Source: Lucinisca nassula
Taxonomy: Eukaryota; Mollusca; Bivalvia; Lucinida; Lucinidae
Direction: 5' to 3'
Length of the DNA: 64,000 bases
Assembly (NCBI GenBank): GCA_963580285.1
Contig: OY757020.1
Coordinates: forward strand, 98,211,497 to 98,275,496
Below are positions 20,901-32,387 of the stretch, piece after piece (positions within the stretch are counted from its first letter, which is position 1; each line of letters starts with the position of its first letter). The position numbers were made by a program, and so were the translations under genes. Below the pieces are notes generated by a model. The model was given only the letters and a program-made list of their open reading frames with translations, was not told the DNA's origin and made no database searches.

Positions 20901-21589
20901 AAAGTAGGGCTTTCGTATTTTTTCATATTTTGCTCCTCTTCGTGAAGCAATCTGATCTGGGTCTACACTGTTTACTGTTTGCCAAAAAAAAGTATTTTTA
21001 AAAAAGTTTGTAAGAAGATGCAGCAGAGTGAATAAACAGTGATAAATATGCAACAATTTCCAATTCAGGTTTTCTTGGTATCTTTAGGCCAAAGGGTTTG
21101 ACACCGGGAAATGTCGGGTTTGCAGGTGTTGACGTTACTTTTATTTACTCATTATATATTTTGAAAATGGATGATTTCTATTTTTTCTATTTGTGACTTT
21201 TTTTTAAGTTTTATCTGTGACTTTATTTCCATTAGCCTTTTCCAGTGCCTTTCTTTCCGAACAGCATCGCCAACCCCGACACAAGAAGGGACATTTCCTG
21301 TCCGATATTTACGATGATTAAAACCAGAAAAGAAGACAAGAAAATTAAAACAATAAAACAAAATCAGTAAGAACAGAATGAAAGTTAAAACATCATTGAA
21401 TGTGTGTGCTCACTCATGTATTTGCTTTAGATAAATGCTTTAGCCAAAACAAATGCATCAGGTTTATGAAAAAAAAAAAAAAAAAAAAAAAACAGAAAAA
21501 AACCAAAAACAAGAAGCATTTTGCATTGTTATATACAGTTTAATGCCTTAGTACAAAGGTCATTGTCTGCGTCGCGTGTTCGTGACGTT
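20901..21589. other. Unassigned; PAL remnant and poly(A)
   Basis: 20948-20985 (GCAATCTGATCTGGGTCTAC, ACTGTTTGCC) is a PAL remnant. Poly(A) at ~21471-21492. No gene recognised. Confidence 0.45.
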
Positions 21590-22040
21590 CGGAATAGTCT
21601 TGTCTCCGTATGACCTTAGCTGTTGATGGGACGTAAAACTCAAAATACACAAAAGGTCGATTGATAGGAAAGAATTATAGCATGACACGTTTGCGGTAGA
21701 GTGTCAAAACCTCAGCAACGCTCGTTATACACACGATTACGAAATTGGCACCTGCTTTATCGACGATAATCATCATTAATCAGCCTGAACACAGCAAGGT
21801 CTACATTCGCGATGCGCCTTATGGGTAGTTATTATTTTTTTTTTTGTTTATTTTTATTTTTTTACTGAATTGAGATTGAACGTCCCCGTAAACTCTAAAA
21901 GGGTCATTTTGGAGACGTTCCTTTCAATGTTGTAGGACTTTTACCCGACAAAGCTCAAGCCCTGCCGCCAAATGAAACCAAAAGGCTAACATGCACTGGA
22001 CGGTCTGACTCACACCAATTTCCTTGGGCATGCTTAGTAG
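21590..22040. repeat. T4 SINE 3' fragment (+) and R-SINE fragment (-)
   Basis: 21595-21655 carries the T4 3' body (GTCTCCGTATGACCTTAGCT, GTTGATGGGACGTAAAAC). 21870-22040 is an R-SINE on the minus strand from its tail (TGAACGTCCCCGTAAACTC) to the GGGCATGCTTAG block; its head is lost. Confidence 0.7.
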
Positions 22041-22194
22041 GACCCATTGTTTCTTCGTGCACCTAGTGAGGACTCCGATAAGACAACCCAGATGTTTAGG
22101 CTGATATGTGTCTTTGCTGGATGTAATAAGTGTAGAAAATGCATTGCCAGGACTCTTTTATACTGCCTCCAAATACATAAAAATAAATACAAAA

Positions 22195-22225
<31 letters not shown>

Positions 22226-22599
22226 AAATGAAAATAATAAATATATAAAACTACAAAAGAAAATTTAATTTCGCAAATAATGTTTGATTAAAATAAGATC
22301 ATTTTTACAAGGTTATTCGATGTACAGGCAAGTTAATATGAGGTAGTAAAAACTGGTCACAGGAAAAAAAAATCACGGAAAAAAATTCACAAATAAAAAA
22401 TATAGAAACAAAATCCACTAATAAAAGATTGTACATTAATCAATTTTTCTGATGCCATGTTAAAGATGGTTGGTTATTGTCAATTAGTTCAGTGTTTATA
22501 TAACTTGCTCAAAGGTGTGAATATTGGTCCTGTCTACCTAATTTGTTGCGTATACCCCGGTAAACCCAAACCTATATATATAGAAAAATGGGGTTTTAC
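22041..22599. other. No recognisable gene; A-rich
   Basis: Low-complexity A/T from 22185 to 22440. The 71-codon frame at 22457-22672 ends in an FB copy. Confidence 0.45.
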
Positions 22600-23660
22600 G
22601 GATTATCCATTACAGTCCTCATTTTTTCTTATAAATATAGATTGTGGGTACCTGTTAGAAGCATCTAACTGAGCCGGTTCGATTCAGCACCCACGATGTA
22701 TATTTGTGACAGAAATAAGAAAAAAATGCGTTCATCCGAAAAATGCTACTTCTAGCTAAGTTTAATCTCACGGGCGTATCATTACGCAAACACGCCTATA
22801 CAAATACATTGCCACCTTTATCGCCGAAAAAATAAAAAGTTCAAGATGAAAAATTGTGATATTTTTCTTATTTCTGCTCAAAATATAGATTGTGGGCACT
22901 CGTTAGCACCGCCTCATCGAGGCGGTTCTAACGAGTACCCACAATCTATAGAGCAGGAATAAGAAAAATAAGGTTTACCCCTGTAAACCCCAGTTTTACT
23001 ATATAAAAGTGGGGTTCAAGGGGGGTCAAAATTATATGGGCCTGTTTTCGTTATGTAATTGTAATGTAAAGACTCTTAAGTGTCTTAAAAGATGGGAAAC
23101 TCCGTGGTCAGTCCTCGTTAGTCATTGCCAATATTCTGGATTCGAACTTATCAATAAGAACCTCATATAACACATAAGAGTCTTTACATGCCTTATTTTC
23201 GGTTCAAAAACATAGATTGCACCACCCCATTGAGGCTGTCCTATAACGACCCATAGTCTATATTTAGGCTAAAATAACAAAGACTGTCAAAAGTTTCCAT
23301 CTAACTTATGTTATATCTGACATGAAAGATGACATTTTAGCAGTGGCACGGGCGTAATACAGAAATGTGAAGACTCTTAAGGGATCAACAAGGATGGAAT
23401 ACTCCGTTGCCTGTAGTTGTTCGTCGTTGTCAACACTTAATTTTGAATCATGCTTTTCAGTAAGCTGCTCACATAACACTAATGAAAACATTATTCAAAC
23501 AAATTTTGTGACTTGTTTTTCCGTGACTGTTTTTCCCAAACTTTTTCCCCCTGTGACTTTTTTCCTACATTCGTAAAAAACTACCACTGAACCATTGCGG
23601 ATGATTCTAACGAGCACCCGCAATCTACATTTGCAGCCGAAATAATGAAAAATATCAAGC
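22600..23660. repeat. Cluster of FB MITE copies
   Basis: Partial copy 22625-22760. A good copy lies at ~22778-23055: left TTACGCAAACACGCCTATAC, a near-perfect centre palindrome 22890-22950 with words GGCACTCGTTAGCACCGCC and GGCGGTTCTAACGAGTACCC, and right AATTATATGGGCCTGTTTTC. Decayed centres lie at ~23205-23270 and 23590-23660. GACTCTTAAG(T/G)G(T/A)TC-type sequence at 23070 and 23370 is a second direct repeat. Confidence 0.75.
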
Positions 23661-23767
23661 TTTTATAAATCAAAGCACTGAAGCACTTGTATCTGAGTCT
23701 AGGTTGGAAAATGATCCTGAACGGTAAGTAAACTGTTGACATTTCGTTAAACTTTTACAGTTTTACT

Positions 23768-23802
23768 TGTTTGATTTAAAGTTTAACGTCCCCGTCAACA
23801 CT
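23768..23802 (-). repeat. 5'-truncated R-SINE tail of 35 bp
   Basis: Only TTGTTTGATTTAAAGTTTAA and CGTCCCCGTCAACACT of the tail, between AGTTTTAC repeats (~23758-23766 and ~23803-23811). This dead-on-arrival insertion shows that reverse transcription starts from the CAAA end. Confidence 0.75.
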
Positions 23803-23864
23803 AAGTTTTACAGACCTGCATTGTAAGATATTTGTATAGACCCTGATACGATATCGCGTACGTA

Positions 23865-23940
23865 AGCAAACACGGTAGACCATGATCAGACATCGCGTTC
23901 AACGGCGTCTGATCTGTGTCTACACTGTTTGTCAAACACA
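23865..23940. repeat. PAL palindromic MITE
   Basis: GTAGACCATGATCAGACATC and GGCGTCTGATCTGTGTCTAC arms, with ACTGTTTGTC at the right end. Confidence 0.75.
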
Positions 23941-24128
23941 ACACTTGATTCCAGTCCAAATTCTATAGATAACACTCTGACGCAATACTCTATCCTCAAC
24001 GCGGCTATTTTCCTATAAATTTGTTAAAACCACGTGGACTTTATCAAAGAAAATCTAATACCCATTATAACTTCGGGTCGTTTGACAAACAATCGACCAA
24101 AAATTGAATTTAATTGTTGAGATTTTGT

Positions 24129-24597
24129 TTGTTTGATCTGAGGTTTAACGTCCCCGTCAACACTGTAAAGGTCATTTTGGAGACCTTGCGTCCAATTTTG
24201 TGGGACTTTTACCCGACATTGAGATGAAATGACATCTCAAGTGAGTGAGTTTTAGTTTTACGTCCCACCAACAGCTAAGGTCATACGGAGACGGGACCTC
24301 GGTTTAAAGACGCATCCGAAAGTCTGGAGAAGCCCGGGATCGATCCTGCGATCCCTGGTTTACGAGGCGAGTAGCGTAACCACTGCACCACGGAGGCTTC
24401 TAATGACATCTCAAGCCGTGCCACCCAATGAAACCCATAATGTGTCTAAACATGGACGGTCCGACTCGCACCGCATTGCCTGGGCAGGCTTAGATTATCT
24501 AAGCGGCTTACCAGTACTCGTTTACGGGTCGGTTTCAGCTCTGCTTTGAAGCATCATGCAGCCCATCTATTTCGTCAGGCCTGATGGGCGGGGGCAG
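24129..24597 (-). repeat. R-SINE interrupted by a T4 SINE
   Basis: Tail TTTGTTTGATCTGAGGTTTA to 24240, then the body resumes at 24402 and ends GATGGGCGGGGGC. Confidence 0.93.
24241..24401 (-). repeat. T4 tRNA-derived SINE nested in R-SINE, 14-bp TSD
   Basis: On the minus strand: GCCTCCGTGGTGCAGTGGTT (box A region), box B GGATCGATCCC, and GTCTCCGTATGACCTTAGCT, ending with GACGTAAAACTAAAACTCAC. AATGACATCTCAAG is duplicated at 24227-24240 and 24403-24416. Confidence 0.93.
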
Positions 24598-24627
24598 GAT
24601 TAATTTTTGTGATACAAAAGTATTCGC

Positions 24628-24745
24628 CGGCCTCTATAGCTCAGTCGTACGCACGTCTGACTGCTGATCAGAACGACGCGGGTTCGATACCTGCTGGGGT
24701 CGGCAACATTCTTTCGGTAAGATTGATCATGAAATCTAGCGGATA
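24628..24745 (+). repeat. T1 SINE, 3'-truncated
   Basis: GCCGGCCTCTATAGCTCAGT head with box B GGTTCGATACC (one change from consensus), then GGCAACATTCTTTCGG and GATTGATCATGAAATCT. The body stops there. Confidence 0.8.
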
Positions 24746-25254
24746 GCCAACAGGACAGTAACTTTCCCACAAAATTGCTATTTCGAGGGTAGTGCACACG
24801 GTTATACATGTATATGGCTAAATATGTGACCCAACTGCGTTTGCTTTAAAATTCTTAGCGTAGCGTATACCTTGCAAAAACCCGTACGAAAAGAAACGCA
24901 CTAAAACGTCAATACGTATAAAAACGTAAAAAGCAGTATAGCGCGATAATACGCATACCAATCGGTTTCCTACGCCTTAATATATTTGCTACGTTTTATT
25001 CTACGTTTTATTACGTTTCAGGTTTATTTTTTTTTTTTTTTTTTTTGTAGTTATTGCTTGGTATCGCTTCCCTACAAAACGGCGCAAAATTAATGTACAT
25101 GTAGTAAAGCATAGCCCTCACTACGTAGCGGTGAGACTGAGGCTTTACTCCGAACCACGTAACGTAGAGGTATACACGTTTACGAAATTCGCGGATGTAT
25201 GGCACTAGAGAAGACGAATAAAAACAAGGCTTTTTTGTATTTTTCATGAACGTA
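24746..25254. other. No recognisable gene
   Basis: Contains ACGTTTTATTCTACGTTTTA-like local repeats and a poly(T) at ~25028-25046. Confidence 0.45.
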
Positions 25255-25620
25255 ATGTTTGTGGGGCGACATATATAAAGGGTATTGTGGGGCTTTATAT
25301 ATGTATAATATATACATGCCTCATATCTGAGTTGGTATTGTGGGGCTCTATATATGTTTAATATATATATGCCTCATATCTTGGTTAACATTTTCTACCA
25401 CTTAACTAGGTAAAAAATGTATAGATATAGAGATCAACGATATCTGGCTTGCATAATGGAACTAAACAAAACACATTAAACGAAGGATTTACATTTTCGT
25501 GAACATTATGTTTGTGGGGCGACATATATAAATTGCAATGTGGGGCTTTATATATATATAGTATATATGCCTCATATCTCGGTTAAAAATTTTGCGCCAC
25601 TTATCTCGGTTTAGACACGA
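25255..25620. repeat. Three direct repeats of a TATA-rich block
   Basis: TTGTGGGGCGACATATATAA (25259, 25511), TGTGGGGCT(T/C)TATATAT and TGCCTCATATCT recur; a related copy is at 7.5 kb. Confidence 0.65.
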
Positions 25621-25639
25621 CCACCCCATATCATGACCA

Positions 25640-25772
<133 letters not shown>

Positions 25773-26004
25773 TTCTTAGACATTGTGTATGGGTCATTTA
25801 GTCTGATATACACCCGCACTGTGGGCATCCGGGACGGTTTATGGGACATTTGTATATGTCCCACAAACCATGTCCAAAAAATGCCTGGAAACCAGTCGTA
25901 AATCATGAGAAAATACTTATTTGAGAAAATGTCCCATAGTGTGGAACAGCCCAATATCCCACAGTGTCGTTGCTATTTTTAGAATAACCAACTTTACACC
26001 GTTA

Positions 26005-26790
26005 ATTAGAAGGTGATGACCTTTCAGGTCTCACCTTCTTATGGCAACACTCAGAGAATTCCCTCGATACCGCATCACTCATCTGTTTCAAGAAAAATAG
26101 GTCCTCATAAATCAGTGAAGAGACGCGCCTGTATCATTTGATATGTGAAAATAATATGCAGATTGATAAATAAACTGTGGATGCAAAATGCACAAACAAT
26201 GAATTTCAGTTTTAAATGTCATAAAATTGATCTAGATTTGAAATTGGTCTCGTTTCGCAGCTGACCTGGCCTAGTTATTGAGGGCGAGTTCGGTTGACTT
26301 TCTTGAGTTAACTATAGTTACACCAAAACACGCGGGTTATGGCTCGTGCCGCACTACTAGAGTTAACTTGAGTTCAACCAAGCTTGCTTTGGGAGTTGGG
26401 AGTTCTGTCTAGCAAGAACAAAAAACACGACGACAGGGGGGTGATCATAGGTTAATTAAGAAATGAATGTAAACTTATTAGAAGGTGATGACCTTTCAGG
26501 TCTCACCTTCTTATGCCAATCGACACCGCAGCCCCTCGATGACGAATCAATCCTATGCTTCAAGAAAAGTAAGCCTCCATATATTTATCAATAGACGCGC
26601 ATGTATCATTTAATAAGTGAAAATGATATGCAGATTGTCAAACTGAGGAAGCCAATTACATAAACAACTAACTTCAGAGTAAAATACCATAAAATTAACC
26701 CTAGAGTTCAAATTGGTCTCGATTCGCAGCTTTGTTATGACCTAATTTGCTGTGAGCGAGTTCAGTTGACCAACTAAAGTTAACTCAAGG
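26005..26790. repeat. Direct repeat of ~310 bp, two copies 472 bp apart
   Basis: Copies begin GAAGGTGATGACCTTTCAGG (hairpin-capable with CTCACCTTC) at 26010 and 26482. They proceed in parallel through AGACGCGC(C/A)TGTATCATTT, ATATGCAGATTG, AAATTGGTCTCG and GCGAGTTC(G/A)GTTGAC, at roughly 80 % identity by eye. Confidence 0.8.
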
Positions 26791-27246
26791 AAAGTAGGGG
26801 AGACAGTAGGCATACTCTTGTACAAGGTTGTACAATGACTTTATCCCCCCACCCCCACCCCACCGCCCTACTTCACGATCCCCAAATTAGAAGCGACAGG
26901 AAGCATCAAATATCATTTGATGCGTCACCAGTAACGATTCAGATTCAGAACTCTACTGACGTAAAGAAAATGTCATCGTTTGCCCTTGAGTAAATAGAAA
27001 GTATAAAAATGTTTTCAAGTTGGACGTGATTTTTCCAACTCGTGGCCAAAATTTCAAAAAGATGAAAATAATCGATTTTCGGATTGCATTCAACTTACAG
27101 TTTTCCACTTTCCACCGTATTCGTTGTCACTAGGCAAGGCTTCCAACTCTCATACCAAGCTAACTCTAGCAGTCGCAATATTTCTACACGGCGCGTTTTG
27201 GAGCAAGTCAACTCTTGTTAACTCTAGTACGTCAACTGAACTCGCG
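26757..27246. mobile_element. Possible TIR element (GCGAGTTCAGTTGAC ends)
   Basis: GCGAGTTCAGTTGACCAACT at 26757 is mirrored by CTAGTACGTCAACTGAACTCGC ending at 27246 (shared 15-bp core). Internal GTTAACTC/GAGTTAAC words are also inverted. No transposase frame. A TSD is not obvious, and it overlaps the second direct repeat. Confidence 0.5.
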
Positions 27247-27338
27247 CAAAATCTAGATTGCGGATTAATAATTCAATGAATGAGTTGACAGTATGAATGG
27301 AATACTACGACTTGCTATACTACAGATAGAGCGAAGTT

Positions 27339-27654
27339 TTGTTTGTTTGTTTGTTTGATTTGAGGTTTAACGTCCCCCTCAGCACTGTAAAGGTCATTTT
27401 GGAGACGTTTCTTCCAATTTTGTGGGACTTTTACCCGATATTGAGATGAAATGAATACTCAAGCCCTGTCGCCCAATGAAACCAATATGGTTTATTAGCA
27501 TGGACGCTCCGTCTCGCACCGCGGTTCCTGGACAGGCTTAGATCCTCTAAGCGGTATACTAGAACTAGTGTGCGGGCCGGTTTCAGCTCTGCGTGGAAGC
27601 ATCATGCAGCCCATATGTTTCTTCAAGCCCCCATGGGCGGGGCGGGGGGCGGCG
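27339..27654 (-). repeat. R-SINE with 14-bp TSD
   Basis: GATAGAGCGAAGTT at 27325-27338 and 27655-27668 brackets a full copy. Confidence 0.96.
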
Positions 27655-27684
27655 GATAGAGCGAAGTTACCTTCACTGTTGCAT

Positions 27685-27984
27685 TTGTTTGATTTGAGGT
27701 TTAACGTCCCCGTCAACACTGTAAAGGTCATTTTGGAGACGTTGCTTCCAATTTTGTGGGACTTTTAACCGACATTGAGATGTAATGTTATCTCCAGCCC
27801 TTTCGTCCAATGAAACCAATAGGGTTTATAAGCATGGACGGTCCGACTCGTGCGCACCGCTTTGCCTGGGCAGGCTTAGATCCTCTAAGCGGTTTACCAG
27901 TACTCGTGTGCGGGTCGGATTCAGCTCTGCGTGGAAGCATCGTGCAGCCATATATTTCTTCAAGCCCCGATAGGCGGGGGCCGA
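27685..27984 (-). repeat. R-SINE with 13-bp TSD
   Basis: TTCACTGTTGCAT at 27672-27684 and 27985-27997. It lies 16 bp from the previous copy's TSD, an independent insertion in the same orientation. Confidence 0.96.
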
Positions 27985-28228
27985 TTCACTGTTGCATGGA
28001 TATATATTTCTGTGAATCATCAGGAAAATATGACTTTAAAACTTATACTCCTTAATCTTAACGTTTATAGTACGGGGTAATACATATTTATTCCCGGCGG
28101 TGGGTGCTTTTTGTGTGTGTGTGTGGGGGGGGGGGGGGGGGGGGGTCGGGGCGAGGTCAGAAACTATCAGACTTTGTTTCCTCTTCTTCTGTATCTGAAT
28201 ATTTCCCTTTTTTACTGAGGTGTATTTG

Positions 28229-28580
28229 ATTTGTTTGATTTGACGTTTAAAGTCCCCGTCAAGACTGTATAACGGCCCCGCCAACCGGGGCTTGAGGAAA
28301 CAGAATGGGCTGCATGCTGTTTCCACGCAGAGCTGAAATCGACCGAACATGAGTACAGGTAGACAGCTTAAAGGTTCCGATTCTAAGCCTGCCCAGGAAA
28401 AGTAGTGCGAGTTGGACCATCCATGCATAAGCTCTATTAGTTGCATTGTGCGGCAGAGGCTGAGTTGTCATTTCATCTCAATGTCGGGTAAAATACCAAC
28501 AAAATTGAAGCGACGTCCCCAAAATTACCTTTAAAGTGTTGACGGGGCGTTAAACATCAAATCAAACAAATAAACAAAAC
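28229..28580. repeat. R-SINE (+) inserted in an R-SINE tail (-)
   Basis: A minus-strand tail fragment (TTTGATTTGACGTTTAAAGT, to 28268) is followed by a plus copy, 28273 (CGGCCCCGCCAACCGGGG) to ~28578. ACTGTATA borders both ends. A poly(G) of about 21 at 28127-28146 lies just upstream. Confidence 0.8.
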
Positions 28581-28682
28581 TGTATAGACATGCTTCGAAT
28601 TGCGTTGGACTCTTACCTAACATTGTGATGAAATGGCATTTAAAGCCTTGCCACACTATGAGGCCAATGGACTTTCCGACTT

Positions 28683-29575
28683 CAAATTATAGCCCTGGGG
28701 ACAAAAATGCCCCCGCCCCGGGGCCCTATGGTTTTACATTGACTTATATAGGGAAACCTTTTGAAAATCTTCTTGTCAGAAACCAGGAGGCTGGGGTATT
28801 TGATATTTGATATGAAGCTGCGTCTAGTGGACCTCTTTCAAGATTGTTAGAATTATAGCTCTGTGACCAAAAATGCCCCCGCCCTGTAGTCCACTGGTTT
28901 TACATAGACATCTCGCGGGAAAATCTTCAAAAATCTTCTTGTCTGAAACCATAAGCCTCAGATCTCAGATATTTGATATTTGGTATGTAGCTTCATCTTG
29001 TGGACCTATATCAAGATTTTCAAATTATAGACCTTGTGCCAGAATTGCACCCCCCCCCCCACCCACCCCCCGGGTGCCCTTTGGTCTTACATTGGGATAT
29101 ATAGGGAAAACCTTAAAAACTTCTCTGAAAACGCAAGGCCCAGGTCTTTCATATTTGGTGTGAAGATTCAGCTAGCAAACCTCTACCAGGATTGTTCAAA
29201 TTATAGCCCTTGGGTCAAAAATGGCCCTGCCCTGGGGTACACTGGTTTTATTTTGACTTATATATGGAAAACCTTTAAAAAGCTTCTTGTCTGAAACCAG
29301 AAGGCCCAGGTCTTTGATATTTGGTATGATGCTTCATCTGGTTGTCCTCTACTATGCTGTGTAAATTATAGCCCTGGGGTCAAAGGTTGCCCCGCCTCAG
29401 GGCCCACTGGTTTCACATAGACTTACGTACTGAAAACCTTTAAATACCTTCTCGTCTGAAACCAGAAGGTCCAAGTCTTTGATATTTGGAATAAAACTTC
29501 CTCTAGATCCTTTATCCAAGATTGTCCAAATTATAACCCCACCGGGTCAAAACTGGACCTGCCCGGAGCACTCTG
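28683..29575. repeat. Tandem array of ~165-175 bp units (CAAATTATAGCCCTGGGG)
   Basis: CAAATTATAG-type anchors at ~28683, 28851, 29022, 29199, 29364 and 29527. Each is followed by AAAAATGCCCC, TGGTTTTACAT, TTATATAGGGAAAACCTT, CTTCTTGTCTGAAACCAGAA, CTTTGATATTTGGTATGA and AGTGGACC. Same family as the 48.4-50.0 kb array. Confidence 0.88.
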
Positions 29576-29589
29576 GTTTTATATAGGGT

Positions 29590-29718
29590 TAAGGCTGAGC
29601 CGGTTAATCTCCTTCTGCTGCACTAAGACCTGACCCTCAATGTCCACAAGGTGCCTAGACAGTGACATACAAGTCAGCTCTGTATTGTCAAAGGGAACCA
29701 CTGACACATAACCCCCCC

Positions 29719-29762
<44 letters not shown>

Positions 29763-30350
29763 GTCACCATGTGACAGTATTAGTAAAACTGAGCCTCTTC
29801 ATTTCCCTCTGTTGCACTAGGACCTGACTCTCAATGTCCACAATTATGTCCAGATAGTTACATACAAGTTAGCTGTGTATTGTCAAAGGGAACCAATGAC
29901 TCATTTGTCTAGCATTTTGTGACAATTCTTGGCCCCACGCCCCCACAACCCCCGCCAGTTGTCACAGCGAGGCATTGTAAGTTAGACCATTACGATAACT
30001 TAGTCTTGTGACATAGAGCATTTTTCACATCTCCAAAACGGCTAGTTTTCTGATGAAAAGCCATGATATTTTTATAAAAATGTTCAAAACAGGTTGAGGA
30101 TGCTCGTTAGAACCGCCCCAGAAGGGCGGTTCTAACGAGTACCCACAACCTATGTCTTGGAGCAGAAATAAGAAAAACAATGTATACCCTCGTAAACCCC
30201 AGTTTTCTCCGTATAAAGGGGGTTTGGGTGGGGTGGTCGTTTTTCGGACCTGTTCACGTGATTCTGAGCAAATTCATCTCCATGCATTAGGACATGACCC
30301 TCAATGTTCGGAAAATGTCCAGATAGTAACATATAAGTCAGCTCTTTAGA
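29590..30350. repeat. Three ~200-bp related blocks, (CA)n and an FB copy
   Basis: GACCTGA(C/T)CCTCAATGTC and ACATACAAGT(C/T)AGCT recur at ~29628 and 29822, and more diverged at ~30290. (CA)n lies at 29718-29756. An FB MITE (29988-30262, centre 30105-30150) sits between blocks 2 and 3. Confidence 0.75.
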
Positions 30351-30497
30351 AGGGAATTTTGAAAAGACTTCATCCTCATGCAGAAAGAGAATAATTTGGA
30401 AGGAATGTTCCATGGGTGACCCTCAGACAAAGTTGCTCAAAATAGTTTCGCTCCACTGAACACAAAAGACACCAAACGAAACAATAAGACTTCTCAT

Positions 30498-31094
30498 TAC
30501 GATAACACACCCATGCGATATTGTGCATTTTTAACATCCGCAAAGCCAGCCTCGTTGGCTCAGTCGGATGCGCGTCTGACTGGTGATCAGGAGGACGCGG
30601 GTTCGACTCCCGCCGGGGTCGGCAACATTCTTTCGTGGAGATTGATCATGAAATCTTTTCTACGGTCATTCTCTCCCTTCCGCTGATTCAAGAAGGGCAG
30701 TTGTCAGTTTCTGGCGAAAGAATGTGCACTGTACTGGTTAACCGCTTACGTATAAGCCTGCCCAGGAAAGTGTGGATAGGTAAACTGACCGGCTCAAAAA
30801 TGACCTAAATAGTGTTGACTGGGCCGCTAAACTCCAATACAAACAAACAATAACATCCGCAAAATTGCTCTTTTTCTGATGAAAGTCCGTGGTATTTTTC
30901 TTAACAATGCTCAAAACATAGGCTGTGAGTGATCGTTAGAACCGCCTTAATGATGCAGTTCTAACGAGTGCCCACAACCTATGTCTTTGAGAAGAAATAT
31001 GAACAATAATGTATACCCCCACCCCGTAGCCCCAGTGTTCTCTATATGAAGTGGGGTTTAGAGGGGTCTTCATTTCACGGACTTGTTCACGTGA
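30498..31094. mobile_element. FB MITE carrying a nested T1 SINE
   Basis: Left end TTACGATAACACACCCATGC, interrupted at 30545-30850. It continues with a centre at ~30935-30975 (GTTAGAACCGCC ... GTTCTAACGAG) and a right end CACGGACTTGTTCACGTGAT. Confidence 0.85.
30545..30850 (+). repeat. T1 SINE, full length, 13-bp TSD
   Basis: Very close to the 14.9-kb copy throughout, with boxes TGGCTCAGTCGG and GGTTCGACTCC. TAACATCCGCAAA at 30532-30544 and 30851-30863. The few differences between the two copies suggest both are young. Confidence 0.97.
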
Positions 31095-31741
31095 TGTTCT
31101 ACTAAATAGGTAGACTGATTTTGAAATAATTTCACAGGAATGTTCCTTTGGTCACTCTCAACCAAAATGGCTCAAACCATCCACTCCACCTGATATTACC
31201 TACCACTTGATCTGTACAATAAGGATGAGGTAAGCGTTCCAAGGCCATTATAACCCTATTGTTTAATCCAGGTTTCGATGGGTCGACCAATTGACAAACA
31301 TAGGAACCAACAAACTTTTAAACTTGTGATCGAAGCCTCAGATAAAAACCAGCCAGTGTCCCGGAATATTGGTGTAAGAAAGCCATTTGCTAGCACGTAC
31401 AGAGTGTTGAGTAAATTATCTTGTTTGCTAAAGTCTATGTATGCAATTGTCTCCAGAATTATTCTCACTGACACAAGAAGGCATTCACAACATGTACCGT
31501 TCGATCCTCAATTTTGTTTTTGACATTTCATTTGTCTGCTCCTCGCGTAACTACAATCATACAAAACCAATGACTGTTTAAAAATTAAAAAACAACAACA
31601 ACAACAAAAAAAAAAAAAAAAAAAAAAAAGATAATGAAATGAAATGGCCCAATGTAAAAACTAACAGTTATCTACCATCACCTTCTATTAGTACTTTCAG
31701 TACTTTGATTTTTTCTCTTCTGCTTGTTCTACAAATGACCC
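31095..31741. other. Unassigned; poly(A)
   Basis: Overlapping frames at 31256-31523 on both strands have no recognisable domain. Poly(A) at ~31607-31629. Confidence 0.4.
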
Positions 31742-31831
31742 ACAACCAAAGCGTTAGTTTCTACATGGATGATGCATTATGGGCAAGTAAAATGGCGGAA
31801 CTTACGGCCGAACTTTCCCGCAGGGGAAACG
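31735..31831 (+). CDS. Possible exon with a GTAAGT donor, unrecognised
   Basis: An open stretch reading MTHNQSVSFYMDDALWASKM and AELTAELSRRGN ends at ...GGAAACGCA followed by GTAAGT at ~31832. The sequence lies outside any repeat family I see. No family recognised and no partner exon is secure. It may equally be chance. Confidence 0.25.
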
Positions 31832-32097
31832 CAGTAAGTTTCTTTTTTATTGAAAAGCACAACAACAAAATTACAACCTCATAGACATAGAAAATGCATT
31901 TGCAGAGTGTTTTTTATGCCTGTGTGATATGAACAGCCGTGAAACGTTTTTGTTTTCAATCTTACTCTGTACATTGAGTGCGGCGAACAGGTCTGAGACT
32001 GAGAGTGAGAAAGTAATGGATTTGCAGACAGTCTTTAACCAAGTATCATACTGCAATAGATTACTCGTATCGTCCTGTAATGTATTTTGACGCACAT

Positions 32098-32380
32098 CTA
32101 ATTTGACGCACCAACAAGTTTCTTCCTATTCTTGGACTTACGGAAGCTAATTTGCAATACCTCATCATCATTTTGGTAGAACAACATTTGAGTGTTACAT
32201 CCAGGTGATTTTTGAGAAATTTGAGGTTTGTCCAGGAAAATTACAACAGTTTTACCCTGACTTCCCAATTCTTTAAGAGAAATCCTTAAGGCACCTTTTT
32301 CCTCAAATTGAAGCATAAAAATGTAAGAACCAAAAGGTACATCTGAAACAAACCATGCTTTCTCTGTTATAATGTCACCT
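32098..32380 (-). CDS. Unrecognised C-terminal coding segment or relic
   Basis: An open frame of ~93 codons ends at a TAG (32098-32100). It has a protein-like, beta-rich composition with little low complexity: VSDVPFGSYIFMLQFEEKGA, LRISLKELG, TVVIFLDKP, LQISFRKSKNRKKL. Upstream the frame closes at a TGA near 32387 without a convincing splice acceptor, so it may be a relic of a longer protein (host or element). I do not recognise the family. Confidence 0.35.
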
Positions 32381-32387
32381 GGTGCAT

